A DNA stretch of 37,213 nucleotides from an uncultured Prevotellaceae bacterium (GTDB taxonomy: Bacteria > Bacteroidota > Bacteroidia > Bacteroidales > Bacteroidaceae): positions 1-37,213 of the forward strand of contig CACWMK010000048.1 of assembly GCA_902761905.1 (NCBI GenBank), in the 5' to 3' direction. The notes beneath the pieces were generated by a model. That model had not been told where the DNA came from. It did not search any database and saw only the letters and a list, made by a program, of their open reading frames with translations. The translations under genes were made by a program, and so were the position numbers. This document shows, piece after piece, positions 7,448 through 15,757 of the stretch; position 1 is the first letter of the stretch, and each line of letters starts with the position of its first letter.

Positions 7448-9909
7448 TATCGTAAATTGCTTAAAAGATTATTCAGACTATTCTCATCCTGTATGAGTAC
7501 CTCGCGTGGCTTAGAACCCATGGCGGCGCCTACCACACCAGCTTTTTCGAGCTGATCCATCAGTCGGCCTGCACGGTTGTAGCCGATGGCAAACTTACGC
7601 TGGATGAGCGATGTAGAACCACTCTGGTTCATGACGATCAGTCGGGCTGCATCGTCGAACAGTGGGTCGAGATGCTGCATGTCAACATCCTTATCCATAC
7701 CGTCGCCCATGTCTGCATCGGGCATATCGGGCTCAGGCAGTTCGAATGGTGCACCATAACTCTGCTGGTCGCTGATGTACTCGTTGATTCGCTCAACTTC
7801 GGGAGTATCAACGAATGCACACTGTACACGTTCGGGCTCAGAACCGCCTACGAGTGCCAGCATATCACCACGACCGATAAGCTGCTGAGCGCCTGTGCGG
7901 TCGAGGATGGTCTTAGAGTCGATACCGGCCGAAACCTTGAATGCAATACGGCTTGGGAAGTTGGCCTTGATGGTACCGGTGATGATATTGGTAGTTGGGC
8001 GCTGTGTGGCGATGATCATGTGGATACCCACGGCTCGGGCCAGCTGGGCGATACGTGCGATAGGCAGCTCAACCTCCTTGCCGGCAGTCATAATCAGGTC
8101 GCCAAACTCATCGATTACCACCACAATGTATGGCAAGAATCGGTGACCATTGTTAGGATTAAGCTGACGGGCTATGAACTTCTGGTTGTACTCCTTGATA
8201 TTGTGAGCGCGGGCAGACTTAAGCAGGTCGTAACGTGTATCCATCTCCTTACACAGCGAGTTGAGTGTGCGTACCACTTTGGTAACATCGGTGATAATCG
8301 GATCGGCTTCCTCATCGGGTACCTTGGCCAGGAAGTGATTGCAGATAGGCTCGTAGAAGCTGAACTCTACCTTCTTTGGGTCAACCAGCACAATCTTGAG
8401 CTCTGCTGGGTGCTTCTTATATAATAATGAGGTGATGATGGCGTTCAGACCTACTGACTTACCCTGACCGGTAGCACCAGCCACGAGCAGGTGTGGAGCC
8501 TTGGCCAGATCGAACATAAATACCTCATTAGTGATAGTCTTACCGATGGCGCAAGGCAGCTCCATCTTCGACTCCTGAAACTTCTTAGAGTTAAGTATCG
8601 ACTCCATCGAAACGGTTGAAGGCTTGGCATTAGGTACCTCGATACCCACAGTACCCTTACCAGGCATCGGGGCGATGATACGTATACCGAGGGCCGACAG
8701 GCTGAGTGCGATATCGTCCTCAAGATTCTTGATTTTCTGGATGCGCACGCCCTGTGCCAGAGTGATTTCGTAGAGAGTGATAGTAGGACCAACGGTAGCC
8801 TTGATGCTGGAAATCTCTACACCGAAGGTGCGCAGCACGTCAACGATACGGTTCTTGTTGGCTGTCTGCTCGGTCATATCGATATATGGCTTTCCGTCGT
8901 TGTCATACTTCTTCAGGAGGTCGAGTGTGGGGTAGTGGTAGTTCTCAAGATCGCGCTTGGGATCGTATGGCTCCATGCTCTCAACATCTTCTACCAGTGT
9001 CTTCTTGTCGGCAGTCTCGGTGTCGCCCTTGGCTACTTCGATGTCCATCTCAATACCGCCATCGGCAGACTTCTCTTTCTCCGCAGACTTGACCTCGGGC
9101 TCTTTCTTCTTGCGGAGACTGCTCAGGAATCCTGGCTTGATATTGCTGTCTTCGTTCTGATAGCCCTCGTCGATTACCACAGCATCGCCGTTGTCCTTGA
9201 ACTCAACGGTCTGAGTGGCAGGATCGTCGAACACCAGTGGTTCTTCCTCTTCCACGGGCTCGTGGTTCTCAGGCTCAGCTTCGCCTGGCTTGTTTACGGT
9301 GAACTTTACCTTATTATAATAGATAGCGGGGTTGAGCATCTTGCGGATGAACATGACTGTAGCTGCGCTGAAGTAGGTCAAGAATGCCACAGCGATGAGT
9401 ATCAGCAGGGCTGTGAGCCCCGGTGCTCCCACCAGATTGCCTATGCTGTGACTGATGTACATGCCGTGATCGCCGCCAGGACTGTAACTCTGGTTATCAA
9501 ATAGTGGCTGCAGGAATGTGGCCAGCGCTACCGATGCCCATACCAGCAGCAGGGCTACCGACAGAGTCCACTTGAGCAGGTTTACACGATAAGCCTTCAT
9601 CAGATGTATGCCCACAACAAACAGCAGTAGCGGCAACAGGAATGCGGGCAATCCGAAGCAACGCTTGATAAAGAACCATGCTGCATAAGCGCCCAGACTG
9701 CCGCAGGTATTGGTAAACTCATGGTGCTCGTTAAGCACCTCGCCGTCGCGTGGTTCCTCTATCAGAGTCTGGTCGGCTGCACCAGTGCTGAAGTACGAAA
9801 CGAATGCAAAGCACAGGTAAATCGAGATACCGAAAAATATGGCTCCCAAGATGAAACTCAGGCGCTCTTTGTTTTCGTTGTTTGAAGTCTTTTTCTTAAC
9901 CTTCTTCAT
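7447..9909 (-). CDS. ftsK: DNA translocase FtsK/SpoIIIE
   Basis: A septum-located DNA pump that clears chromosomes and activates dimer resolution at division. With the start used here it has 820 residues. Four to five N-terminal membrane helices lie within about residues 15-190. An acidic linker of about 130 residues follows, then the alpha and beta motor domains with Walker A GATGQGKS near residues 478-485 and Walker B VVVIDEFGD near 596-604. A C-terminal winged-helix gamma domain ends the protein (from about 750; GSTSLIQRKF, AGRLMDQLEKAG). An upstream ATG at 9963 is in frame, but the -7 box at 9931-9938 lies inside that extension, so the ATG at 9909 is preferred. It heads the ftsK-lolA-DUF5687 operon. 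Confidence 0.95.
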   Translation of the reverse strand: MKKVKKKTSNNENKERLSFILGAIFFGISIYLCFAFVSYFSTGAADQTLIEEPRDGEVLNEHHEFTNTCGSLGAYAAWFFIKRCFGLPAFLLPLLLFVVGIHLMKAYRVNLLKWTLSVALLLVWASVALATFLQPLFDNQSYSPGGDHGMYISHSIGNLVGAPGLTALLILIAVAFLTYFSAATVMFIRKMLNPAIYYNKVKFTVNKPGEAEPENHEPVEEEEPLVFDDPATQTVEFKDNGDAVVIDEGYQNEDSNIKPGFLSSLRKKKEPEVKSAEKEKSADGGIEMDIEVAKGDTETADKKTLVEDVESMEPYDPKRDLENYHYPTLDLLKKYDNDGKPYIDMTEQTANKNRIVDVLRTFGVEISSIKATVGPTITLYEITLAQGVRIQKIKNLEDDIALSLSALGIRIIAPMPGKGTVGIEVPNAKPSTVSMESILNSKKFQESKMELPCAIGKTITNEVFMFDLAKAPHLLVAGATGQGKSVGLNAIITSLLYKKHPAELKIVLVDPKKVEFSFYEPICNHFLAKVPDEEADPIITDVTKVVRTLNSLCKEMDTRYDLLKSARAHNIKEYNQKFIARQLNPNNGHRFLPYIVVVIDEFGDLIMTAGKEVELPIARIAQLARAVGIHMIIATQRPTTNIITGTIKANFPSRIAFKVSAGIDSKTILDRTGAQQLIGRGDMLALVGGSEPERVQCAFVDTPEVERINEYISDQQSYGAPFELPEPDMPDADMGDGMDKDVDMQHLDPLFDDAARLIVMNQSGSTSLIQRKFAIGYNRAGRLMDQLEKAGVVGAAMGSKPREVLIQDENSLNNLLSNLR

Positions 9910-9930
9910 ACAGTTTATGATATTTTCGTG

Positions 9931-9938
9931 CAAAAGTA
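9931..9938 (-). promoter_or_regulatory. Promoter -7 box of the ftsK operon
   Basis: The minus strand reads TACTTTTG (9938 to 9931). No clear TTTG is seen at the -33 position. Its location decides the ftsK start at 9909, with a leader of about 18 bases. Confidence 0.55.
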
Positions 9939-9981
9939 GCTGAAAAAACTCAGATTTCATCATAAATCGGGATTTTTTTTA

Positions 9982-9989
9982 TAATTTTG
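9982..9989 (+). promoter_or_regulatory. Promoter -7 box of the exonuclease-rlmI-tilS operon
   Basis: TAATTTTG is a perfect -7 box. The ATG at 9999 is only 10 bases beyond its end, so the mRNA should have an extremely short leader. The -33 box is not evident. Confidence 0.55.
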
Positions 9990-9998
9990 CACGCAGAA

Positions 9999-10631
9999 AT
10001 GAAAAAGTTGATACAAAATAAGGTAGATAAGAAGACGATTGCCACCTTTCCGACGGTAAGTTTCCCCGGGCGCATAGTTGTGGTTTTGTCGGCCACCGAG
10101 GCCGAGAGAGCAGTGGATTATTTGCTCTCGCAGCCAGTGCTTGGTTTCGACACCGAGACGCGTCCCAGTTTTAAGAAAGGTGTACACCATAAGTGCTCGT
10201 TGCTGCAGGTTGCAACTGGTAACTGCTGTTTCTTGTTCCGACTGAACTATATCGGAATGTGTCCGGCTGTTAAGCGACTGCTTGAGGATAATACCGTGAC
10301 CAAGGTCGGTCTGGCTTGGAAAAACGACGCATTGGGTCTGCACCAGTTGGGCGAATTCCAGATGGGGGAGTTTGTTGACCTGCAGGATATGGCTCACCAA
10401 CTGGGTATCGAGGATCAGAGCCTGATGAAGCTGTATGCCAACGTGTTTGGCGAACGAATAAGCAAGCGCCAGCAGCTTACCAACTGGGAGCGCGACGTGC
10501 TGGAGGAGTCGCAGAAGCGCTATGCCGCTATCGATGCATGGGCTTGTGTACGACTATATGAAGAATTTAAGAGGATGATAGAAACCAATGATTATCAATT
10601 GGTTATAGTTCCAGAAGAAAACAACCAATAA
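9999..10631 (+). CDS. 3'-5' exonuclease domain protein (RNase D-like, DEDDy)
   Basis: A stand-alone ribonuclease D-type exonuclease domain of 210 residues; it lacks the HRDC domains of full RNase D. Motif I is GFDTETRP (Asp and Glu), motif II GLAWKNDA (Asp), and motif III YAAIDAWA with the Tyr-x3-Asp that defines the DEDDy subgroup. The start is the ATG at 9999; a TTG at 9987 lies inside the -7 promoter box and is rejected. The gene diverges from ftsK and is followed after 3 bases by rlmI. A DNA or RNA substrate cannot be told from the sequence. Confidence 0.85.
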   Translation: MKKLIQNKVDKKTIATFPTVSFPGRIVVVLSATEAERAVDYLLSQPVLGFDTETRPSFKKGVHHKCSLLQVATGNCCFLFRLNYIGMCPAVKRLLEDNTVTKVGLAWKNDALGLHQLGEFQMGEFVDLQDMAHQLGIEDQSLMKLYANVFGERISKRQQLTNWERDVLEESQKRYAAIDAWACVRLYEEFKRMIETNDYQLVIVPEENNQ

Positions 10632-10634
10632 AAA

Positions 10635-11807
10635 ATGAAGAAACTATATCTTAAGCGTGGTAAGGAGGAGAGTCTGCTCCGTTTTCACCCCTGGGTGTTC
10701 TCGGGTGCAATACAGCAGGCTGATGAAGATTTGAAGGATGGCGACCTTGTGCGTGTGTTTACTTATCAGGGCGATTTCATCGCTGTAGGACACTTTCAGA
10801 AGGGATCAATCGCGGTACGAGTCCTATCGTTTCGCGATGTAGAGATAGATGCTGAGTTCTGGGTTTCGCGACTGGCTTCGGCTCTCGAAGTTCGCCAATC
10901 CATCGGTATTGCCGATAATCCGCAGAACAATACCTATCGACTGGTTCATGGCGAGGGTGATAACCTGCCTGGACTTATCATCGATGTGTACGACCGTACT
11001 GCGGTGATGCAGGCTCATAGCATAGGTATGCACCTGTGCCGCAAGCAGATAGCCGAGCAGCTGGTTAAGGTTATGGGTAGTCGTATAGATAATGTATATT
11101 ACAAGAGCGAAACCACACTGCCGTTTATGGACGATATGGAGAACGGTTTTGTGTATGGCGGTAGCGAGGATAACGTGGCTGTAGAGAATGGTTTGAGGTT
11201 TTATGTAGACTGGTTGCGCGGACAGAAGACGGGATTCTTTGTTGACCAGCGTGACAATCGACAGCTGCTGGAGCGCTATTCGGCAGGTAAAAGTGTGCTC
11301 AATATGTTCTGCTACACCGGTGGATTCTCGGTTTATGCTATGCGAGGTGGCGCTAAACAGGTACACTCTGTCGACAGCAGCGCTAAGGCTATCGAACTGA
11401 CCAACCGTAATGTGGCTCTGAACTTTGAGGGCGACAAACGTCACGAGGCATTCTGCGAAGATGCATTTAAGTATCTGGAGCAGGCTGGCAACAACTACGA
11501 TCTGATAATTCTCGATCCTCCTGCATTTGCTAAGCATCGTGGTGCTCTGCACAATGCACTTAAGGGGTATACTCGCCTTAACAACAAGGCGTTCCAGAAA
11601 ATTAAACCTGGCGGAATACTGTTTACGTTCAGTTGTTCGCAGGTGGTTACTAAGGATAATTTCCGCAATGCTGTATTTACTGCAGCAGCCCAGGCTGGTC
11701 GCAAGGTTCGCATTCTGCATCAGTTGCACCAGCCAGCCGATCATCCAATTAATATCTATCACCCAGAAGGTGAGTATCTTAAGGGCCTGGTTCTGTATGT
11801 TGAATAG
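10635..11807 (+). CDS. rlmI: 23S rRNA m5C methyltransferase, RlmI family
   Basis: A SAM-dependent rRNA large-subunit methyltransferase. The N-terminal PUA domain (about residues 2-75) contains HPWVFSGAI and VGHFQKGS. A central RlmI-type segment ends in QKTGFFVDQRDNR near residue 200. The Rossmann methyltransferase domain has VLNMFCYTGGFSVYA (motif I) near residue 221, DPPAFAK (motif IV) near 297, and FTFSCSQ carrying the likely catalytic Cys. Family members methylate C1962 of E. coli 23S rRNA. It lies in the exonuclease-rlmI-tilS operon and overlaps tilS by 11 bases. Specificity for C1962 is inferred from the family. Confidence 0.9.
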   Translation: MKKLYLKRGKEESLLRFHPWVFSGAIQQADEDLKDGDLVRVFTYQGDFIAVGHFQKGSIAVRVLSFRDVEIDAEFWVSRLASALEVRQSIGIADNPQNNTYRLVHGEGDNLPGLIIDVYDRTAVMQAHSIGMHLCRKQIAEQLVKVMGSRIDNVYYKSETTLPFMDDMENGFVYGGSEDNVAVENGLRFYVDWLRGQKTGFFVDQRDNRQLLERYSAGKSVLNMFCYTGGFSVYAMRGGAKQVHSVDSSAKAIELTNRNVALNFEGDKRHEAFCEDAFKYLEQAGNNYDLIILDPPAFAKHRGALHNALKGYTRLNNKAFQKIKPGGILFTFSCSQVVTKDNFRNAVFTAAAQAGRKVRILHQLHQPADHPINIYHPEGEYLKGLVLYVE

Positions 11808-13101
11808 GATTCAAAAGTTTATCGACAGCCATCAGTTGCTGGAGCGCACGGACCTCCATCTAGTAGGATTGAGCGGAGGCGCTGATTCAGTGGCCTTGCT
11901 TCTAATTTTGCGCGAACTAGGTTATCGCGTAGAGGCGGCACATTGTAATTTTCGCTTACGCGGCGAAGAATCGGATAGGGATGAGAATTTTGTAAAAGAA
12001 CTGTGCTCTAGGCTGAATGTTTCGCTGCACTTAATTCATTTTGACACAAAGAGTTATGCTGAACAGCATCAAGTAAGCATCGAAATGGCTGCACGCGATC
12101 TGCGATATGGATATTTCCGTGAACTATGTAAGGATATCGGTGCTGCCGATGTGTGCATAGCTCACCATCGTGATGATGCCGTAGAGACACTGCTGATGAA
12201 TCTGCTGCGTGGTGCCGGAATACATGGGTTGACGGGTATTCGCCCTAAGAACGATTTCGTGCGTCGCCCGCTTTTGTGTATTAATCGACAGGAGATCATT
12301 GATTATCTCGATTCCATCGGACAGGCATATGTTACGGATTCTACAAACCTTGAAGCAGATGTGCTTCGTAATAAGGTTCGCCTGCGCGTATTGCCGCTAC
12401 TCGAAGAAATCGCCCCTGGTGCTGCGGCCAACATCGATAAAACCGCAAATTATCTGCGCGAGGCCGAGAAGGTTTACAATAAGGAAATTGGATATGAGTT
12501 AGATATTCTAACGCTTGGTGATAAATTCCCCAAAGTAACAAAGCCACCCGTACCCTCTGTATCGTCGTTTATGCATGAGTGGTTGTCGCCTCTAGGTTTT
12601 AATTCTACGCAAACTGAGCAAATAGTTGGTTGCATGAACCAGACGGGTCGTGAATTCCATTCGGCTACTCATACTTTAGTGGTTGATCGCGAGTTTCTGG
12701 AGCTTGAACCTATCAAGGAGCCGATAAAACCTCTTATAATACCCGAGCCTGGCACGTATCGTGACGAAGACCAAACGGCCTTTAAGTTTGAGATAACCAC
12801 CGATACCACAGTATCGCGTGACGCTTATGTGGCTACGGTTGATGCCGATAAGGTGCAGTTCCCGCTCACGGTGCGCCTAGTACAGCAGGGCGACAGATTT
12901 GCACCATACGGCATGAAGAGAGGCACAAAATTGGTGAGCGATTACATGACCGACCAGAAGCTTAGTATCTTGGAGAAGCGCCATCAAGAGGTTTTAACCG
13001 ATGCCACAGGCGCCATCGTGTGGATAATTGGCTATCGCACCGACAATCGATTCAGAATCAGCAACGACACAAAACGAACATTACGTATTACAATCAAATA
13101 G
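11797..13101 (+). CDS. tilS: tRNA(Ile)-lysidine synthase TilS
   Basis: Makes lysidine at C34 of the CAT-anticodon tRNA-Ile, using ATP and lysine, so that it decodes AUA. This is an essential function in most bacteria. The PP-loop SGGADS lies at residues 26-31, followed by CNFRLRGEESDRDE and HHRDDAVETLLMNLLRGAG, both diagnostic of TilS. A C-terminal domain (DRFAPYGMKRGTKLVSDYM) matches the TilS C-terminal fold. Length is 434, as expected. The frame is open far upstream, but the family start is the ATG at 11797 inside the end of rlmI. The next small gene begins 12 bases after the stop. Confidence 0.95.
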   Translation: MLNRIQKFIDSHQLLERTDLHLVGLSGGADSVALLLILRELGYRVEAAHCNFRLRGEESDRDENFVKELCSRLNVSLHLIHFDTKSYAEQHQVSIEMAARDLRYGYFRELCKDIGAADVCIAHHRDDAVETLLMNLLRGAGIHGLTGIRPKNDFVRRPLLCINRQEIIDYLDSIGQAYVTDSTNLEADVLRNKVRLRVLPLLEEIAPGAAANIDKTANYLREAEKVYNKEIGYELDILTLGDKFPKVTKPPVPSVSSFMHEWLSPLGFNSTQTEQIVGCMNQTGREFHSATHTLVVDREFLELEPIKEPIKPLIIPEPGTYRDEDQTAFKFEITTDTTVSRDAYVATVDADKVQFPLTVRLVQQGDRFAPYGMKRGTKLVSDYMTDQKLSILEKRHQEVLTDATGAIVWIIGYRTDNRFRISNDTKRTLRITIK

Positions 13102-13113
13102 TCAAAAACTAAA

Positions 13114-13491
13114 ATGAAGAAATTCCTTATTTTCATCGGTATCATTGCTGCGATAGCTATCGCGCTGATGGCTACAACGCCCGACAAACAGCAGCATCAT
13201 GATACCATTAAAGAGGTATTGAGTAGAGCAGTAAATGCTGAACTGCGCGATAATAACATCGACGGTGCAGTAGCATCGATAGGTTCGGTGTTTGCTATGA
13301 ATGCTGTCGATGAGTTTTTGAACAGAAGTCTGCTTATCCGCGATCATCGTTTCTATAATATAGGAGTGATTGACTATGATGGCGAATTCCAGATGGTTTC
13401 GGTGGGTGTGTTTAATCACGTATACACCGTCGATGAGAACCAGGCCCGCGAGCTGATAAAGACAAAAATAAAGGACCTGATACATCTCTAG
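13114..13491 (+). CDS. Small exported or membrane-anchored protein, DUF4359-like
   Basis: A 125-residue protein with one N-terminal hydrophobic segment (about 4-21) followed by a polar domain. The layout, a short anchor with TPDKQQHH directly after it and then a small alpha/beta domain with YNIGVIDYDGEF, recalls DUF4359 proteins, but the match is weak and by eye. It probably ends the operon. The function is unknown. The hydrophobic segment lacks a clear signal peptidase site, so an anchor is more likely than a secreted protein. Confidence 0.65.
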   Translation: MKKFLIFIGIIAAIAIALMATTPDKQQHHDTIKEVLSRAVNAELRDNNIDGAVASIGSVFAMNAVDEFLNRSLLIRDHRFYNIGVIDYDGEFQMVSVGVFNHVYTVDENQARELIKTKIKDLIHL

Positions 13492-13512
13492 ACTGAGAAA
13501 AATAGGGTAGGT

Positions 13513-13614
13513 ATAAAAACAAATAGAGGCGAGCATTCACTGCTAGCCTCTATAACTTAAAAAACTAAATTAATCAACCATAAACCTTAACCATTAAAAT
13601 CGTGTGCAAAGGTA
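13513..13614 (-). ncRNA. Candidate small RNA with its own promoter, 6-codon ORF and terminator
   Basis: On the minus strand TACCTTTG (13614 to 13607) is a perfect -7 box, with TTCG 20 bases upstream as an imperfect -33 box. About 50 bases downstream is a hairpin whose arms are 13542-13553 and 13523-13534 (12 bases, one mismatch, 7-base loop), directly followed by TTTGTTTTT. The transcript would be about 90 bases and does not reach any gene on its strand. It contains a start-to-stop mini-ORF MVKVYG at 13574-13594. It could be a stand-alone regulatory RNA or an orphaned attenuator leader. Confidence 0.5.
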
Positions 13615-13685
13615 CGAATAAATCTTGAGAAACACGAATTTAAGGTGTAGCGTTAACAATATTTATAATAAATATTTGACGTATA

Positions 13686-14531
13686 TTAATACCTTAACAC
13701 AATGCATGCCCAATCTTTATCGTTATTCTGGAAAACTGGCGAAAGTCCTAAAGTTTTCGCCTTGTCAACGAGTATTTCTACGTCGGCGGTGTAGAATCCG
13801 CTAAGTATCAATACCGAGTCCTGATGCATCTTGCTTACAAAGCGTGGCATGTCGGCCAATAATATATTTCGGTTGATATTTGCCAATACCAGGTCGAATG
13901 TTCCTTCGACTTCGTCCAGCACGCTCGAATCGCCCAACAGCGATGTGAATCTGTCGTCGACTCGATTGATTACTGCATTGTGGCGTGCATTGTCGGCACT
14001 CCATTCGTCGATGTCGTAGCCTACGGCCTCGGTTGCGCCCAACTTAAGTGCTACAATCGAGAGAATGCCAGTACCTGTGCCGCAATCCAGCACTCTTGTG
14101 CCGCTAGAACGATATATCAGCTCTTTGCAAATCATGCGTGTAGTTTCGTGAGTGCCGGTTCCGAAGGCCAGTTTGGCATCGATTTCTATCGAAATCTTGC
14201 TGTCAACTTCAGGCAGATGGCGACCATCGTGTATTACCAGCTGGTCGGAGATCACTATCGGCTCGAAACCTTCCTGTTCCCACTGCTCGTTCCAGTCGCG
14301 ATCCTCAGCTTCGCGTACATTATATATAATAGATGTGCCCTCAAAGGGGAAATCATCGATACACTCGCGAAGAGCATCTTCGCTGAACAAACTCTGCTGG
14401 ACATATCCCTTAAGACCTGTCTCGGTCTCCTCGAAAGTTTCGAAACCTGCTTCGCCAGCAAGCGAAGCCAACAAGTCGGCAGCATCGGCCGAAAGTGGTG
14501 AAATGGTGAATTCTACCTCGTAATATTTCAT
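13686..14531 (-). CDS. prmA: Ribosomal protein L11 methyltransferase PrmA
   Basis: Trimethylates ribosomal protein L11 on lysines and the N-terminus. The N-terminal L11-binding part (MKYYEVEFTI, then PLSADAADLLASLA) is followed by a Rossmann domain with VLDCGTGTGILSIVALKLGA (SAM motif I, from about residue 144) and LANINRNIL (the PrmA form of motif IV). Just before motif I, FGTGTHETT is a family hallmark. The start at 14531 is chosen because the -7 box at 14553-14560 lies inside a longer open frame; it gives the normal length of 281. It diverges from the Trp/Tyr-rich exported protein gene. Confidence 0.95.
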   Translation of the reverse strand: MKYYEVEFTISPLSADAADLLASLAGEAGFETFEETETGLKGYVQQSLFSEDALRECIDDFPFEGTSIIYNVREAEDRDWNEQWEQEGFEPIVISDQLVIHDGRHLPEVDSKISIEIDAKLAFGTGTHETTRMICKELIYRSSGTRVLDCGTGTGILSIVALKLGATEAVGYDIDEWSADNARHNAVINRVDDRFTSLLGDSSVLDEVEGTFDLVLANINRNILLADMPRFVSKMHQDSVLILSGFYTADVEILVDKAKTLGLSPVFQNNDKDWACIVLRY

Positions 14532-14552
14532 ATATTTCGTTAATTTTTGAGG

Positions 14553-14560
14553 CAAAATTA
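14553..14560 (-). promoter_or_regulatory. Promoter -7 box of prmA
   Basis: The minus strand reads TAATTTTG (14560 to 14553), a full match. The -33 box is unclear. It rules out the upstream in-frame start for prmA. Confidence 0.55.
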
Positions 14561-14569
14561 CAAAAATTA

Positions 14570-14602
14570 GGGAAAATCCTACCATAAGTTAGGGTTTTTC
14601 CC
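14570..14602. promoter_or_regulatory. Near-palindrome between divergent promoters
   Basis: GGGAAAATCCTA at 14570-14581 and TAGGGTTTTTCCC at 14590-14602 are imperfect inverted repeats, centred between the -7 boxes of prmA and the rightward gene. It could serve as a shared operator. Confidence 0.4.
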
Positions 14603-14633
14603 TACTTTTGCACCAAAAATCGTTGTATTTTTG
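14603..14633 (+). promoter_or_regulatory. Promoter region of the Trp/Tyr-rich protein gene, two -7 boxes
   Basis: TACTTTTG at 14603-14610 and TATTTTTG at 14626-14633 both fit the -7 consensus. Either could be used, and the first might supply a TTTG for the second at a short gap. Confidence 0.5.
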
Positions 14634-14662
14634 CAACGTGAAACTATAAAATGTAGAAGAAA

Positions 14663-15709
14663 ATGAAGAAACTGTTATTAATTTCAATGCTGATCGGAGC
14701 CATGCCACTGGCAATGATGGCTCAGGATGATGACCTCTACTTCGTTCCTAAGAAGAAAAAGGCACAGGTAGAGCAGGTGAAGGAAATCGCCCCCGTGGTG
14801 GCTCCACAGCCTAAAGCCAAGAGCAGCTACGAGGTGATAGACGGTGATACTACCAAACTAGACGTAATCGACTTTACCGAAGGCAAGGGTATTTATCCCG
14901 ATTCGTTGGATGCCGAAGATTTCGCACTCACCAAGAAGATGGTGCAATTCGACGACTACGACGTAAGTAATAATGATGCCTTCTGGGCAGGATACCGTGC
15001 CGGTGCCAGCACTTGGCTGTGGCATTCGCCTTGGTACTACAGCCGTTATGGTTTCGGATGGTATGATCCTTGGTGGTATGGTTCATGGTACGGATATAGC
15101 AGCCTGTATGCCTGGTATGATCCCTGGTACTATGGTTGGTATGATCCATATTGGAGCTCATGGGGTTGGAACTACTACGGATATCCCGGCTACTACAGCT
15201 CTTGGTATTATCCATATCGCTACTACGGTGGATATACTCACTACTATGGTGGCGGTGGTGGCGGCCACTACTACGGACGTACAGGTAACGCTGGAACTAT
15301 CCACGAGAATGGTAGTACAGGTTATCGCACATATCATCGCAATAGTGTTACTAATAATAGTACGCGTATGGGTAGTCTGAGAGAGCGTGCCAGCAGCATG
15401 GGTGGCGGACGTACATATAGTAGTGGTAACACCGTACGCTCAAGCAGTGGTAACTTCAGCGGATATCGTGGTGGATCTAATTACTCAAGCGGCTCGTCGA
15501 GCAACAGCGGCAGAGTGGTTAACACATCTAGCAGCAGTCGTTCTAGCAGCAGCTATAGCAACAGCTCAAGCAGTCGTTCATCAAGTTCTAGCTCAAGCAG
15601 CTTTGGTGGCAGTCGCAGTAGCAGTGGAGGCGGAAGCTTCAGCAGCGGCGGTACCAGAAGTAGCGGCGGCGGAGGCGGCGGTGGAAGTCGCATGGGCGGA
15701 CGCCGTTGA
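14663..15709 (+). CDS. Exported low-complexity protein: Trp/Tyr/Gly-rich centre and Ser/Gly/Arg-rich tail
   Basis: Not recognised as a known family. A signal peptide covers residues 1-20 (cut after MMAQ). Residues 21-100 are ordinary, acidic and Lys-rich. From about 104 to 205 the sequence is dominated by Trp, Tyr, Gly, Asp and Pro, with repeated WYDP and WYYG units. From about 205 to the end it is mostly Ser, Gly, Arg and Asn, ending in GGGGGGGSRMGGRR. This suggests a surface or envelope protein with a disordered or adhesive tail. The frame is confirmed by the signal peptide, the promoter boxes and the next gene 48 bases downstream. Confidence 0.75.
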   Translation: MKKLLLISMLIGAMPLAMMAQDDDLYFVPKKKKAQVEQVKEIAPVVAPQPKAKSSYEVIDGDTTKLDVIDFTEGKGIYPDSLDAEDFALTKKMVQFDDYDVSNNDAFWAGYRAGASTWLWHSPWYYSRYGFGWYDPWWYGSWYGYSSLYAWYDPWYYGWYDPYWSSWGWNYYGYPGYYSSWYYPYRYYGGYTHYYGGGGGGHYYGRTGNAGTIHENGSTGYRTYHRNSVTNNSTRMGSLRERASSMGGGRTYSSGNTVRSSSGNFSGYRGGSNYSSGSSSNSGRVVNTSSSSRSSSSYSNSSSSRSSSSSSSSFGGSRSSSGGGSFSSGGTRSSGGGGGGGSRMGGRR

Positions 15710-15715
15710 GATGAA

Positions 15716-15745
15716 ACATTAAACATTAAAAGATTAAACATTAAA
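15716..15745. repeat. AACATTA heptamer repeats between two genes
   Basis: The spacer between the Trp/Tyr-rich protein and the OMP contains several AACATTA units, partly in tandem. The same heptamer in reverse orientation is tandemly repeated at 19104-19131. Confidence 0.5.
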
Positions 15746-15757
15746 TAATTAGCCATT

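Noticed and set aside
10824-11762. Long open frame antisense to rlmI
   Set aside because: The opposite strand encodes the full RlmI motif set; the antisense product is not recognisable.
11527-11796. N-terminal extension of tilS inside rlmI
   Set aside because: TilS proteins begin just before the PP-loop; the 90 extra residues are an out-of-frame reading of rlmI.
15387-15722. Ala/Val-rich frame overlapping the Ser/Gly-rich protein
   Set aside because: It is the shifted reading of a low-complexity region, without start context; the signal peptide and upstream domain support the other frame.
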